Assembly (NCBI GenBank): GCA_036873135.1
Contig: JAPTYO010000023.1
Span: 4,537,834-4,601,833, forward strand
Direction: 5' to 3'
Length of the DNA stretch: 64,000 nucleotides
Source: Clarkia xantiana subsp. parviflora
Taxonomy: Eukaryota > Streptophyta > Magnoliopsida > Myrtales > Onagraceae
Shown here: piece by piece, positions 23,229 through 32,869 of the stretch
Layout of the letters: the number at the start of each line of letters is the position of its first letter
How positions within the stretch are numbered: the first letter of the stretch is position 1
Made by a program: the position numbers and the translations under genes
The notes under the pieces: generated by a model
What the model was told of the DNA's origin: nothing
Database searches by the model: none
The model's input: only the letters and a program-made list of their open reading frames with translations

Positions 23229-23639
23229 CGTGTTTATCTCATGCTATCCTTGTGTATATAACTACACTCCTTCTCCCCTTGTATGGGATGAGTGTCTTTT
23301 GAGATTGTGATGGTGTTTGTTGCTACTTTCCTTTGCCGCATTGTGTTGTTGACTACGTGGTTCGTTTGCCTTTACATTAGTACTTCTCATCTTTTTGTAT
23401 ATATCTCTTCTCATGATGTCTCCCTATGCCTTGTGTATGGCTCTTTGGGTATGGACCCTTTCCTTGGTGTGTTTCCTTTACTTATCCTTCTTTCGTGCTT
23501 TCCTTCATGTCTTACCTGCCATTTCATAAAGAAAAAACATTACTTGTTCTTCACATTACTTTACTTAGAAATTTCTTTCTCATGGTATCCTTCTGAGCAT
23601 GGTATCCTTCTAAGAATGGTGTGATGATCTCTTCTGATA

Positions 23640-24440
23640 CCCCTTACACGGTATACGTTGTACTGTTAGACCAAAGATACGCTCTTGGTGGGCGTCGAAA
23701 TCTTTTCACGAGACAGGCTCTCGGACGGCACTTAACGTTTCACAGGATAGGCTCCCGGAGGGCACAGGTTAGTCCACCGATACGTTCTTGACGGGTGTCA
23801 AAATCTGTTCACGAGACAGGCTCTCGGACGGCACTTAACGTTTCACAGGATAGGCTCCCGGAGGGCTCAGGTTAGACCAAAGATACGCTCCTGGTAGGCG
23901 TCGAACTGGTAGTTTGAAATCTACCTCAAGATACGCTCTTGGGGGCGTCGAACTGGTAGTGTTTTTTCTACCTCAAGATACGCTCTTGGGGGCGTCGAAT
24001 CTGGTAGGTTGCAAATCTACCTCAAGATACGCTCCTGGGGGCGTCGAAATCGTAGTTTTTGGAAACCACTCTCAAGATACGCTCTTGGTGCGTTGAATTC
24101 GTAGTGTAATAACTACTCTCAAGATACGCTCTTGGGGGCGTCGAAGGTCGTAGTATGAACACTACTCTCAAGATACGCTCTTGGGGGCGTCGAATGTCGT
24201 AGTATGAAAACTACTCTCAAGATACGCTCCTGGGGGCGTCGAAATCGTAGTTTTTGGAAACCACTCTCAAGATACGCTCTTGGTGCGTTGAATTCGTAGT
24301 ATGAACACTACTCTCAAGATACGCTCTTGGGGGCGTCGAATGTCGTAGTATGAAAACTACTCTCAAGATACGCTCTTGGGGGCGTCGAATGTCGTAGTAT
24401 GAAAACTACTCTCAAGATACGCTCTTGGGGGCGTCGAACC
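23640..24440. repeat. Tandem-repeat array in the Tat element (~14 copies of a ~50-bp unit)
   Basis: The core AAGATACGCTCTTGGGGGCG recurs about 14 times, with a ~49-bp unit in the regular part (23910-24440). Each unit ends in an inverted GTAGT...ACTAC motif. A two-unit block (the CCTGGGGGCG variant then the TTGGTGCGTTG variant) occurs twice, giving a higher-order pattern. The left part (23690-23880) instead contains two copies of a ~110-bp unit with CACGAGACAGGCTCTCGGAC. Confidence 0.92.
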
Positions 24441-24703
24441 TGTCATTGACTTGAAGTCATATCTGTGTAAGGATAACTTCGTGGTTCTACCACTGCATTC
24501 ACTGGAAAATACTTTTGAGTAACTACTACTCCCTTAGGAGCATTCATGTTTTTGTACACTTGGGATGCCTTGGTGCACCAAGACATCCTTTGTAGGAATG
24601 AAAGATAGTTGTAGAGTTGGAGTAACTTCGTGAGTTCTCCTTCTCCAAAGTTGTTTTTTGAAAAGCTTGTAAAGCCGAAACATGCAAAATGCTAGATATG
24701 AAA
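24441..24703. other. Spacer between repeat array and gag frame
   Basis: Non-coding link inside the Tat element. Nothing further is recognisable. Confidence 0.5.
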
Positions 24704-27700
24704 CTAAGGATATGGGGTGGCCATTGTGTCTGTTGCCACGTACTCCTTGAAGCCTCCATTGTAAATTATTTCTTCCACTTCCACCTTCAACACCATGCAG
24801 TCATTGGTTTGATGACCCCAGGTCCCATGGTATTCACACCAACCCTGTGCATCTCTTCCTAGGAAGGCCTTGCCTTCCTCCCTGCATGTTGGTAGCTCTT
24901 GCTTGAGGTGCTTGTGGAAAATTTCTTCTATGCTGAGTGTGAGGGGTGTGAATGTGAAATTGACACCTCCTCCCAATGTGTCTGTTTCTCTTCCTCTTTC
25001 TGGAACTTCATCCAACTGTTCCGCCTCTTGTTCAAATGCCCTGTCCAGCTTCGTCTTGAGCTCTCTCATTGTGCTCGTCATGACCATCTCATAGAGCCCT
25101 CCATAGGCCCCGAATGAACTTGGATGCATGTTTCTGATGAATGCTCTGACTGCTTCTCCCCTTGTGATGTCCATGTTGGCACCATAATCAAAGAATCTCT
25201 GGAAATAGCTTGATATAGACTCCTGCGGCATTTGCTTGATATCATCTATGTAGCGGAAGCCTTTTAGGATGGAGTTCCTTGTCCTGTTCCCTATTATGGT
25301 GTTTGGCTGCCAAGGTATGGATGTCGCCTTCACAGCCTTGCTCCTGTGTCTCCTTGTAGGCACTGTTTGAAAAAACTGCCTGCTCAAACGGAGTGTCACT
25401 CCACTCCTCCTCCTTCTTTGCCTTTGTCTCCTTCCCCTCCTTCTTCTGTCCTGGTTGGCCCCTACCATGACTACAGCCACTGTATCTGTCCCGTGTGATC
25501 CACGTCTCATTGAGTTGACGTAGCATTGCCTTGCGGTGCGTTGATCACCCAGGACCTCTCCAACCCCGTTCTCCGTGATATACTTCAACTTCTGGTGAAC
25601 AGTGGATGGCACTATTTCATATGGGTTTATGGTTGTCCTTCCTAGGATCCCATTGTAGGCTCCTAGGGTTTCAACCACCAAGAAATTGACATTTACCTTC
25701 AGCTGGGTCCATCCTTGGCCCATGGTCACTGGTAGGGTTATCATTCCCAGGGGGTAACTTGTTGCCCCTGAGAAGCCAACTAGAGGGAAGTTGACCGGTT
25801 TGATGTCTGCTTTGGTTTTCCCTATCTCTTCCAACACTCTCAGGCTTAGGAGGTCAGCTGAGCTGCCCCCATCCACCAAAATTCTCTTTACATCAAAATT
25901 GTCAATATCTAAAGTAATAACTAGAGCATCGTCATGTGGAAAGACGATGTGGCTCTTGTCCTTCTCCGAGAACTCGATCTTCACTTCTTCTCCTTCTCTT
26001 GGCCTTTTTCTCCACCTTGGCACTGAGCTTAGCTTGGATACATAGACCTCTCTTGCGTTAGCAGTTGGGCCACCCGATGCTACTCCCCCATGTATCATAT
26101 TTATGACTCCTCTTTTGTTGGGTGGAGGGTTGTAGTCTATCTTTCCCTTGCCCTTGTCCTTGTCCTTCTGTGATGGCCCTAGTTGCATACTGTTGCCCCC
26201 ATGGTCTACGAATTGCTTCAGTTCTCCCCTCTGGACGATGTTGTTTATGCTTAGCTTTAGGCTAAAGCATTCATTTGTGTCGTGACCATAAGCCTCATGG
26301 TTGTCACACCATCTATCCTTGTGATTTCCTACCATTGGGGCTCTCCACCTTGCAGGGGGTGACCAAAGCTTTTGGTTCCGCATCTCTCTAAGTACGGTGG
26401 CTGGAGTGGCGTTTAGTGGGATGAACTTAATGACGTTTATTTCTCTAGCCTTTAAGGGTTCACCCATTTGGTTTCTTTGCTGTGGCGGACGCCATTCCTG
26501 CTGCCTTGCATGCTGTGGTGCCTGGGGTGGCTTTCCTTTGTTTGGCCTTTGAGTATCCTCCTTGGCTGCCTGAATTTTGGCCTTCTTGCTTGCCCTGTGC
26601 CTCTCAAGGTCAATATGCGTTTTAACTCTCCCTGCAAGCTCCTCCAAGGTGCTTGCTGGCTTTTTGGCCATCTTTTCAGCCAATGTTGACCCAAAGCGAC
26701 CTAAGTTTCTGATAAAGGCTCGGATTATCTCCCCTTCAGTGATGTCTCCCTGGATGTCTGCAATATTCTGGTTGAACCTAGTATAGTAGCTGGCCAGGGA
26801 TTCATCGTATTCTTGTTTTACGTCATCAATGGAGCCTGTTCCCTTGAGGAGTTTCCTCTCCCCTAGGTATCTCTGCAGAAACTTAGCTTTTAGCTGCTCC
26901 CATGAGTGGATGCTCTCAGAGGGCAGGCTGAAGAACCAATGTGAGGCCACCCCTGATAGGGTGTTTGGGAAAAGGAGTGCCTTGTATCTTTCATCAGTTG
27001 TCCTCCCGAATAGAGAGGCCTCATGCTGTTGGATATGCTCTAGGGGGTCTCCCTTCCCATTGTACTTTGCAATTTGCACAGTGTGTAGGGAGTCTGGCAC
27101 CCTGTTCATCTCCAGCTCCCTTGTGAAAGGGTGGTTCGTCTTGTCACTTAGACAATGCAGGCTGGGTTTCTTTGACTCATTCAATTTCCGGGTTATCATG
27201 GCTTCTATCTCCTCCGGGGTGATCATCACCTGTGCCGGAGTATAATCCCTCTGATATCCATTGTAGTTGTAGACTGGGCTTACTGGGTTCCCTTGTCCCT
27301 GCTGGTATGGACTGTAGGTGTACTCTTGATACGCCTGCTGGGGTGCTTCATAGAAGTCATGCCTCCTTGGAGGTCTTGCTTGTCTTTCCTCCCCAAGCGG
27401 GGTGTAAGCCCTGTTGTTCTGCTGTTGCCTGGGAGGCACGAATTGTTGCCTTCCCTCTGGGGGTGGCTCCTGGTAATATCTTCTTTGTTCCTCTCGCTGC
27501 CCTGCTCGAGGGTGCGAGTAGTGTTCTTCTGTCGGGATCTGCTCCTCCTCATGAGCTTCAGTGTAAGTCCCTTGAGTGTATGCCGGCCTTGCATATGCTG
27601 TGTGGGCGCGGTTATCATCTCTTTGTGCCGGCATCCCATATGGGTACCTTTGGGGTTGCTCCTCATAATAGTATCCCTCAGGGGGTGCCGTGTTGTGGGA

Positions 27701-27958
27701 AGGCACTCCCTGTTGTCCTCTTGCTCTCTGTGGCCTTCTTGCCCGGGGGGTGGAGGCTGTGGAGGACTCAGCCCCAGCTGGGCGTGAAGGTCCTCCCTCC
27801 TGGTTGTTCTGTTGCTGAGGAGGTTGTGGTATTTCTTGGGGCTCTGGATGCATTGGCTGCTTCCCAGGGTTAGGCCGCCTCCCTGGGGGTATGGGTTCTC
27901 TTCTCCGCCCATTGCCCTCGGGTGGGTGTTGGGGCCTGGACACCCTACTGTTCGTCAT
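24704..27958 (-). CDS. Tat/Retand-like gag-protease polyprotein with a second gag-like module
   Basis: An uninterrupted 1084-codon frame starting about 50 bases after the 5' LTR. Residues 1-265 are Pro/Gln/Arg/Tyr-rich and disordered. The capsid domain runs from about 268 (HCLSDKTNHPFTRELE) through WFFSLPSESIHSWEQLK to about 460. A C-x2-H-x4-H-x4-C knuckle starts at Cys551 (CDNHEAYGHDTNEC). The aspartic protease follows, with its D-G-G-S active site at Asp696 (ILVDGGSSADLL) and a conserved ILGRTTIN downstream. After an Arg-rich linker (about 835-870) a second capsid-like piece appears (about 900-1000: SYFQRFFDYG, EAVRAFIRNM) with a second knuckle at 1041-1054 (CEYHGTWGHQTNDC). The usual order would go from protease to reverse transcriptase, so the repeat of gag here is odd. 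No RT is fused. Confidence 0.9.
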   Translation of the reverse strand: MTNSRVSRPQHPPEGNGRRREPIPPGRRPNPGKQPMHPEPQEIPQPPQQQNNQEGGPSRPAGAESSTASTPRARRPQRARGQQGVPSHNTAPPEGYYYEEQPQRYPYGMPAQRDDNRAHTAYARPAYTQGTYTEAHEEEQIPTEEHYSHPRAGQREEQRRYYQEPPPEGRQQFVPPRQQQNNRAYTPLGEERQARPPRRHDFYEAPQQAYQEYTYSPYQQGQGNPVSPVYNYNGYQRDYTPAQVMITPEEIEAMITRKLNESKKPSLHCLSDKTNHPFTRELEMNRVPDSLHTVQIAKYNGKGDPLEHIQQHEASLFGRTTDERYKALLFPNTLSGVASHWFFSLPSESIHSWEQLKAKFLQRYLGERKLLKGTGSIDDVKQEYDESLASYYTRFNQNIADIQGDITEGEIIRAFIRNLGRFGSTLAEKMAKKPASTLEELAGRVKTHIDLERHRASKKAKIQAAKEDTQRPNKGKPPQAPQHARQQEWRPPQQRNQMGEPLKAREINVIKFIPLNATPATVLREMRNQKLWSPPARWRAPMVGNHKDRWCDNHEAYGHDTNECFSLKLSINNIVQRGELKQFVDHGGNSMQLGPSQKDKDKGKGKIDYNPPPNKRGVINMIHGGVASGGPTANAREVYVSKLSSVPRWRKRPREGEEVKIEFSEKDKSHIVFPHDDALVITLDIDNFDVKRILVDGGSSADLLSLRVLEEIGKTKADIKPVNFPLVGFSGATSYPLGMITLPVTMGQGWTQLKVNVNFLVVETLGAYNGILGRTTINPYEIVPSTVHQKLKYITENGVGEVLGDQRTARQCYVNSMRRGSHGTDTVAVVMVGANQDRRRRGRRQRQRRRRSGVTLRLSRQFFQTVPTRRHRSKAVKATSIPWQPNTIIGNRTRNSILKGFRYIDDIKQMPQESISSYFQRFFDYGANMDITRGEAVRAFIRNMHPSSFGAYGGLYEMVMTSTMRELKTKLDRAFEQEAEQLDEVPERGRETDTLGGGVNFTFTPLTLSIEEIFHKHLKQELPTCREEGKAFLGRDAQGWCEYHGTWGHQTNDCMVLKVEVEEIIYNGGFKEYVATDTMATPYP

Positions 27959-27990
27959 AGCTCGTGTAATAGCCAGGCTTTCTGTTCGAA

Positions 27991-28009
27991 GCCCACTGAC
28001 GGCGCCAAG
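27991..28009 (-). other. Primer-binding site
   Basis: On the minus strand CTTGGCGCCGTCAGTGG directly follows the 5' LTR end. The TGGCGCC core matches the site after the related LTR at 36340 (TGGCGCCGTCTGC), and it fixes the element's orientation. Confidence 0.8.
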
Positions 28010-28936
28010 TGTTAAGTTATGAGATCTAGGTCAACGGGGGGTCGGCTTTGATCTCACTCCTTACGGGGGATGTGTGCGATCCGGTGTTCCTGAGTTGCTC
28101 TACCTTAGCCTATCTTCTTCTTTCCTTCCTTCCTTCCTTTGCTTCTTCTCTCCTTCTACCCTGCAGAAGGGGCAATACCAGACACGGAGGGGGGGGGGGG
28201 TGGTGCCTGGTGAACCCTCTCCGATGCCTAAGTCAGTACTTTTCTAGAGAGATAAAGCTAGAGAGATGTCAGAGCTAAAATGTCCAAATGGCCAAGATGA
28301 TCAAATGAGTTGTGAAGGTGGGGTATTTATAGGCAACGGTGTCATTAAGGTGGCTTAATGACATCGTTAGCCTTTAAACACAATTAATTAACCTTTAAGC
28401 ACATAATTAAGACCTTAGGATTCGGAGGAGGTAGGCGGAGTGGACCGAGCATGGGAGTCCGAAGGTGGTGTCGGGGCCCTTGGGGGGGAGAAATCCGACC
28501 TCCAAGGGTAGGGGTTGGGTGAGGGCACCCAACCCCTCCTAGGGAGGGTGGGGTTGGCCAACCCCTCCTAGGGAGGGTGGGGTTGGCCAACCCCATCCCT
28601 CCTAGGAGGGATCGGGTTGGCCGACCCGATCTCTCCTAGGAGAGATCGGGTTGGCCGACCCGATCTCTCCTAGGAGAGATCGGGTTGGTCCACCCGATCT
28701 CCCCTAGGGGAGATCGGGTCGGCTGACCCGATCTCCCCTAGGGGAGGTCGGGTGTGGCCACCCAACCTCACCTAGGTGAGTTCGTCTCTGCCGGACGGGC
28801 GCTTCGGCCCCGTCCGAGCCGTCGATGTTCTCGCGAAGTGTCCGGGTTGAAGTTTCGATTTGCAATCATAAATGGGACGATAAAAATACAACGGTTCGGA
28901 AGTCAACGGGTTCAAATTGGGCGTATATCCATCACA
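28010..28936 (-). repeat. 5' LTR of the Tat/Retand-like element
   Basis: 927 bp, nearly identical to 18433-19291. The extra length is one more copy each of two palindromic units (about 28561-28590 and 28640-28675) and a longer G run near 28190. It carries the promoter. Confidence 0.95.
28324..28331 (-). promoter_or_regulatory. TATA box of the 5' LTR
   Basis: On the minus strand GCCTATAAATACCCC. The same box is kept at 18742-18749 in the other LTR. Confidence 0.7.
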
Positions 28937-29044
28937 TGAAACACTATTTTTAAATAAAATATCAGTCTAAAATTTGAAAAAGTAAATGAAAGACTGGAAA
29001 TTTTGAACCATAAAATACCATTGCGCAAATTCAAAAATAAATTT

Positions 29045-29220
29045 TAGATGCCCGTACCGCATGCTACCTTTGGTTGTCGGATCCGTGTCAAACGTCTGTT
29101 CTTCAACAGATATGACTTCGATGACCACCGGCGATATCTCGCCGGCGATAGAGATGGCTCTGCCACTGAGATTGTCAGCCGCTCGTACCACCTGGTATTT
29201 TCGTTCGCCGGCTCAGCGTC
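29045..29220 (-). pseudogene. GC-rich possible gene fragment
   Basis: A ~175-bp island stands out from the AT-rich surroundings. Its minus strand is open (VRAADNLSGRAISI, then SPVVIEVISVEEQTFD). It has no start, no stop context and no recognised family. It may be an exon picked up by the Helitron whose 3' end is at 18331. Confidence 0.3.
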
Positions 29221-29224
29221 AAGT

Positions 29225-29465
29225 GTCTATTAAAAATCAGCGAATTTTAATTTCGATTAATTACATACATTGAATCTTGAACGGTCCGATTAGTTGCTAT
29301 TAATTGCATACATTGAATCTTGAATGGTTCAAAAATCAGGGAAAATTTAATTGCGATTAGTTGCATATATTGAATCTTGAACGGTCCGAAATTTTAATTG
29401 CGATTAATTGTATACATTGAATCTTGAACGGTTCAAAATCAGAGAAATTTTAATTGCAATTAATT
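29225..29465. repeat. ~55-bp tandem repeat, about 4 copies
   Basis: The unit contains CATTGAATCTTGAACGGT preceded by ATTAATTGCATA, and recurs four times with small differences. Confidence 0.8.
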
Positions 29466-30165
29466 GCAACTTAAAAACCCTCAGCTCCCTAGTGCAATCA
29501 ATCCTATGAAGTTAATGACTACAAAACTTTTAGCTCAATTATCATAAATGCATCAATTAATGTAAAAAACAAATGTTATTATCTTTCTTTCAGAATCTAC
29601 AATATATATAGATGATTAAATAAAAATTTGAAATTTCAAAAGAATTTTCTAATTAAAAAATGGGAGTACCTAATTTCAATATTTTTTACTGGACGTAAAT
29701 ATAATTACAAATATTATTGACTGTCATTATCGAGTGGAGAGAATACAGATATAGTTCCTACAAGTATGAATTCACAGCGTCATTGTGAGTTGTTATTAGT
29801 CATTTTTAATATTAAGTAAGTTAAATGATGACATGAACCATAATTAATACATTTTAAGTTCGAATCAATTTCAAAGCTCCCTGAATCAATTTTTTTTTTT
29901 TTTTTCACAGTGTGGTACAATCATCAATTCTAAAGTTTGAAATATCATAAATTCAATACAATTAAATATGAAATATATTTACTAAAAAAATATTAAATTA
30001 CTTTAACACATATATATTTCCATTTAATTTACTTATTATATTATCATATGAAGGAATATTTTATGATGTATTGTAAAACTCATTTTTTTACAATGACATA
30101 TAATATATTTATAATTTACGTGTATTATATATATATATATATAATTTTTTAAATTATACTTTGAT

Positions 30166-30475
30166 TTATGAACAATTTAATAGCTCATGTTCACTTTTTT
30201 TTAGGCAATTTGCTAGATCTTGTTTCGCTTTGTGGACAATTTTCTAGTTCAGATGTCGTTTTGTAGACAATTTTCTAGCTACCATTATCCACAAAGCGAA
30301 ACATGAGCTAGCAAATTATCATAAAGTGAAACCTGAGCTAGGAAATTAACAAAAAATACAGCTAGCAAAATGTATACACAACAAAATCTGAGCTAGCAAT
30401 TTGTACAAAAAAAACTTCAACTGATAATTTAGTTGAGTGTCCAAATATGAGCTAACAATTTACAAGATAGTCACT
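30166..30475. mobile_element. Inverted repeat with reiterated GCTAG phrase
   Basis: The left half reads TTTCGCTTTGTGGACAATTT; the right half has its inverse, CCACAAAGCGAAACATGAGC. Both halves repeat AATTTGCTAG-type phrases two or more times. It resembles the arms of the MULE at 31864-32391. Ends are approximate. Confidence 0.55.
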
Positions 30476-31854
30476 TTAGTAAGAATAATTTAACATTTTT
30501 CTTAGTTTACTTATAAAAATGGGTGATGTTTAATTAGTTGATTATATATATTAAAAATTTGAATTAAATGGGGACATTTTGTCCCCGTTTGCTCTATGTG
30601 GAGCCGCCCCTGAGTGTGACAGAGTTAACCCTAAAAGATAAAACTAGTTAAACATATTTGTTCTCTAGGGTTGACCTGACCAAACTGTTTACCCAATCAA
30701 ATATATTCTTAGAAAATAAAATAAAATTACATAAATCATAAACTAATTTGTCATCTAAGATTAACTTAGTTAAACAGTTCGCTCACAATATTTTTTTAAA
30801 AAAAAATCATAAATTATAAAATTAACTAAACTCTAAAACTATATAAAACCAAAAAAAAGAAAAGCTAAAAACTGAAAGAAAAAAAATTGGTGCATGATAT
30901 TTAATACATGCACAAAACTAGAAAAAAAATTGCAAATAAATAAAAATTTGACGTTGTTGTCAACGGCAGGTGCTAAATTTGTAAATAATTTTTAGGTTGT
31001 ACTATTTCGGTGTCCAAATTATAAAATATTTTTATTTAAGGAAAATGTTCAATATAGGATGTTAGGATAAATTTTTTTTTTGGCACTTCATGTTAGGTTA
31101 AACTTAGAACAGCCTAACTCCGTTCAAAATATTATCAATATTGCTCAGGATATTTTATTTATATAATATGGCTGAAATGATTGGTATAGAGTATAAATTC
31201 AGAAAGAAAATGAATTTTGTCCTTACTCCTTGACAAAGAATCAAAACGTTTTAATTAGAGATTGATAAAAAAAAAAAATTTATTTTAATCAATAGAGATT
31301 TGATATAATTGATATTATAATATATCGGCTAGCCTCCATTAAATAGTATTTATGTCTGAAATCATTTGTACGTAAAATATATGTTTATTTGTTTTTTAGG
31401 AATAAAAGTTTGTCCCTTCTCCTTGCTTAAGAATCAAAATCTTTCAGTAGAGAAAAAAAAAATTATTAGCCTCCACTAAATAATATAAAGATTGGGTTGT
31501 CTTACTCAAAACTATTGATGGAAAGCTACTACACTTTACAGTGTTTATGACTGTGGTAACTATGTTATCGAACCTAATAAACCTACTATCTACGTAGATA
31601 TAATTTTGTTGAATTAAATGTATGGCCAAAAAAAAAAAATCTGAGATAATGATACGTAAAAAAATTAGCAATTCTGATGGTTATAGAAAAAAAATTAGAA
31701 TTTTTAACTCTATAAATGTGTGATATTAGTGTCATGGAAACAAGAGGCATTCTAACTTTTAGAATGAAAAAAAATAACAAAAACAAAAAACTTGAGCATG
31801 TGAAGATACCCCATGCGAGTCACTAGCATGCGAAGAATAACTCAATAGTATCTT
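30476..31854. other. AT-rich intergenic DNA
   Basis: No gene seen. Short frames on the minus strand near 31450-31790 are low-complexity Phe/Ile-rich translations of A/T tracts. Confidence 0.5.
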
Positions 31855-31863
31855 TAAAATAAT

Positions 31864-32391
31864 GGTTAATTATTGAATTGCTAATACATGTTTGAGTCCG
31901 TGAACAAATAACTAGTTTACATTTTTTTTCGGACAAATAGCTAGCTTAGATTTTTCTAAGTAAATAAATGGATATATCACGTTTACATTTGCATTATTTT
32001 TTTTAATGGAATAAACGCCTACACAACATATAATTATACGAAATGACCAAAATGTCCAAATTCATCACGCTTAAGACCTATTCATTGTTAATTGTGATCA
32101 CTTGATTCTGAATGTGGGTAATTTATTTTAACCTAAAATATACATACGTAGGTTGAGTCAAGAATATTAGAAGATGATGTGTTGGGGGCATTTTGGTCAT
32201 CACATGCCGTGCATGTGCCGATTTCGACAAAAAAATAGTGGCCGGTTTCGTAAAAAAATAATGGAAAAGTGAACGAAGCTAGCTATTCATTCACTTAAGG
32301 GAACATGAACTAGATACTTGTCCAGAAAGAAACGTGAACTAACAATTTGTTCGCGGACGTAAACGTGTACTAGCAATTTGATAATTAACCC
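31864..32391. mobile_element. Non-autonomous MULE with 9-bp target duplication
   Basis: The ends are inverted repeats of about 110 bases (GGTTAATTATTGAATTGCTA at the left, TAGCAATTTGATAATTAACC at the right). The direct repeat TAAAATAAT flanks it at 31855-31863 and 32392-32400. The arms reiterate a phrase of the form ACAAATAGCTAG / GTGAACTA. The interior has no coding capacity. Confidence 0.85.
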
Positions 32392-32869
32392 TAAAATAAT
32401 GGATATATTGGAATTATAGCAATTTCAATAGAAGTTCCTAATTCCTTATTCTCGGTTCCAGTTCTAAATTTACCGCTGTGAGGAGTATTTAGTGTTATCT
32501 ATTGTTGGTTCCTACTAGTAATGATTAAATATGAATTCTACTGTAAACACCTAATTTTGGTCTGCGCGTAGCACGTTCAAAATGTCATATGTGACGTTCT
32601 AAAAAAGGAAATATTTAAATATGGAAGGTCACGAAGTTTCTACAAATAGGCCTGACTTAAAATATGATAGTGTATATGCATTATTTATTGTAAAAATATC
32701 TATAAAATATATAATGTATATGTATGGTAAAATACATAAATATATATGTATATTTTCAGAATATTAATGATGCATATTTTTCAGATTTTATTTTCCTAGT
32801 TTGGGGGTTCTAGTTTACCTATAAATATGGTATTTTACATATAAAATAACACACACCAGCAATAATAAC

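Larger units (their letters stand above)
18433..28936 (-). mobile_element. Non-autonomous Tat/Retand-like Ty3/gypsy retrotransposon
   Basis: Complete from LTR to LTR, 10.5 kb, transcribed leftward. The 5' LTR is 28010-28936. The primer-binding site TGGCGCC follows it, the gag-protease frame is 24704-27958, the tandem array is 23640-24440, and an opposite-strand spliced gene lies at about 20769-23228. The polypurine tract abuts the 3' LTR at 18433-19291. The LTRs are almost identical apart from repeat-number indels and one substitution I could see, so insertion was recent. No reverse transcriptase, RNase H or integrase motif is found in any frame, so mobilisation would need a partner element. 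A 5-bp target duplication is not present (ATGTT left, TGAAA right). The layout resembles Retand/RIRE2/Grande-type elements with extra antisense genes. Confidence 0.88.
28937..30165. other. AT-rich DNA with one GC-rich island
   Basis: Mostly AT-rich and non-coding. The island at 29045-29220 and the tandem repeat at 29225-29465 are listed separately. T and A homopolymers are frequent around 29890-30160. Confidence 0.5.

Noticed and set aside
23640..24440. Regular ~50-bp repeats that could look like a CRISPR array
   Set aside because: This is plant nuclear DNA inside an LTR element. The intervening parts are themselves repeated with variants, so it is a tandem array and not repeat-spacer structure.
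27232..27912. Long plus-strand and other-frame ORFs inside the gag gene
   Set aside because: They are shadows of the gag-protease frame on the minus strand, which alone carries recognisable domains.
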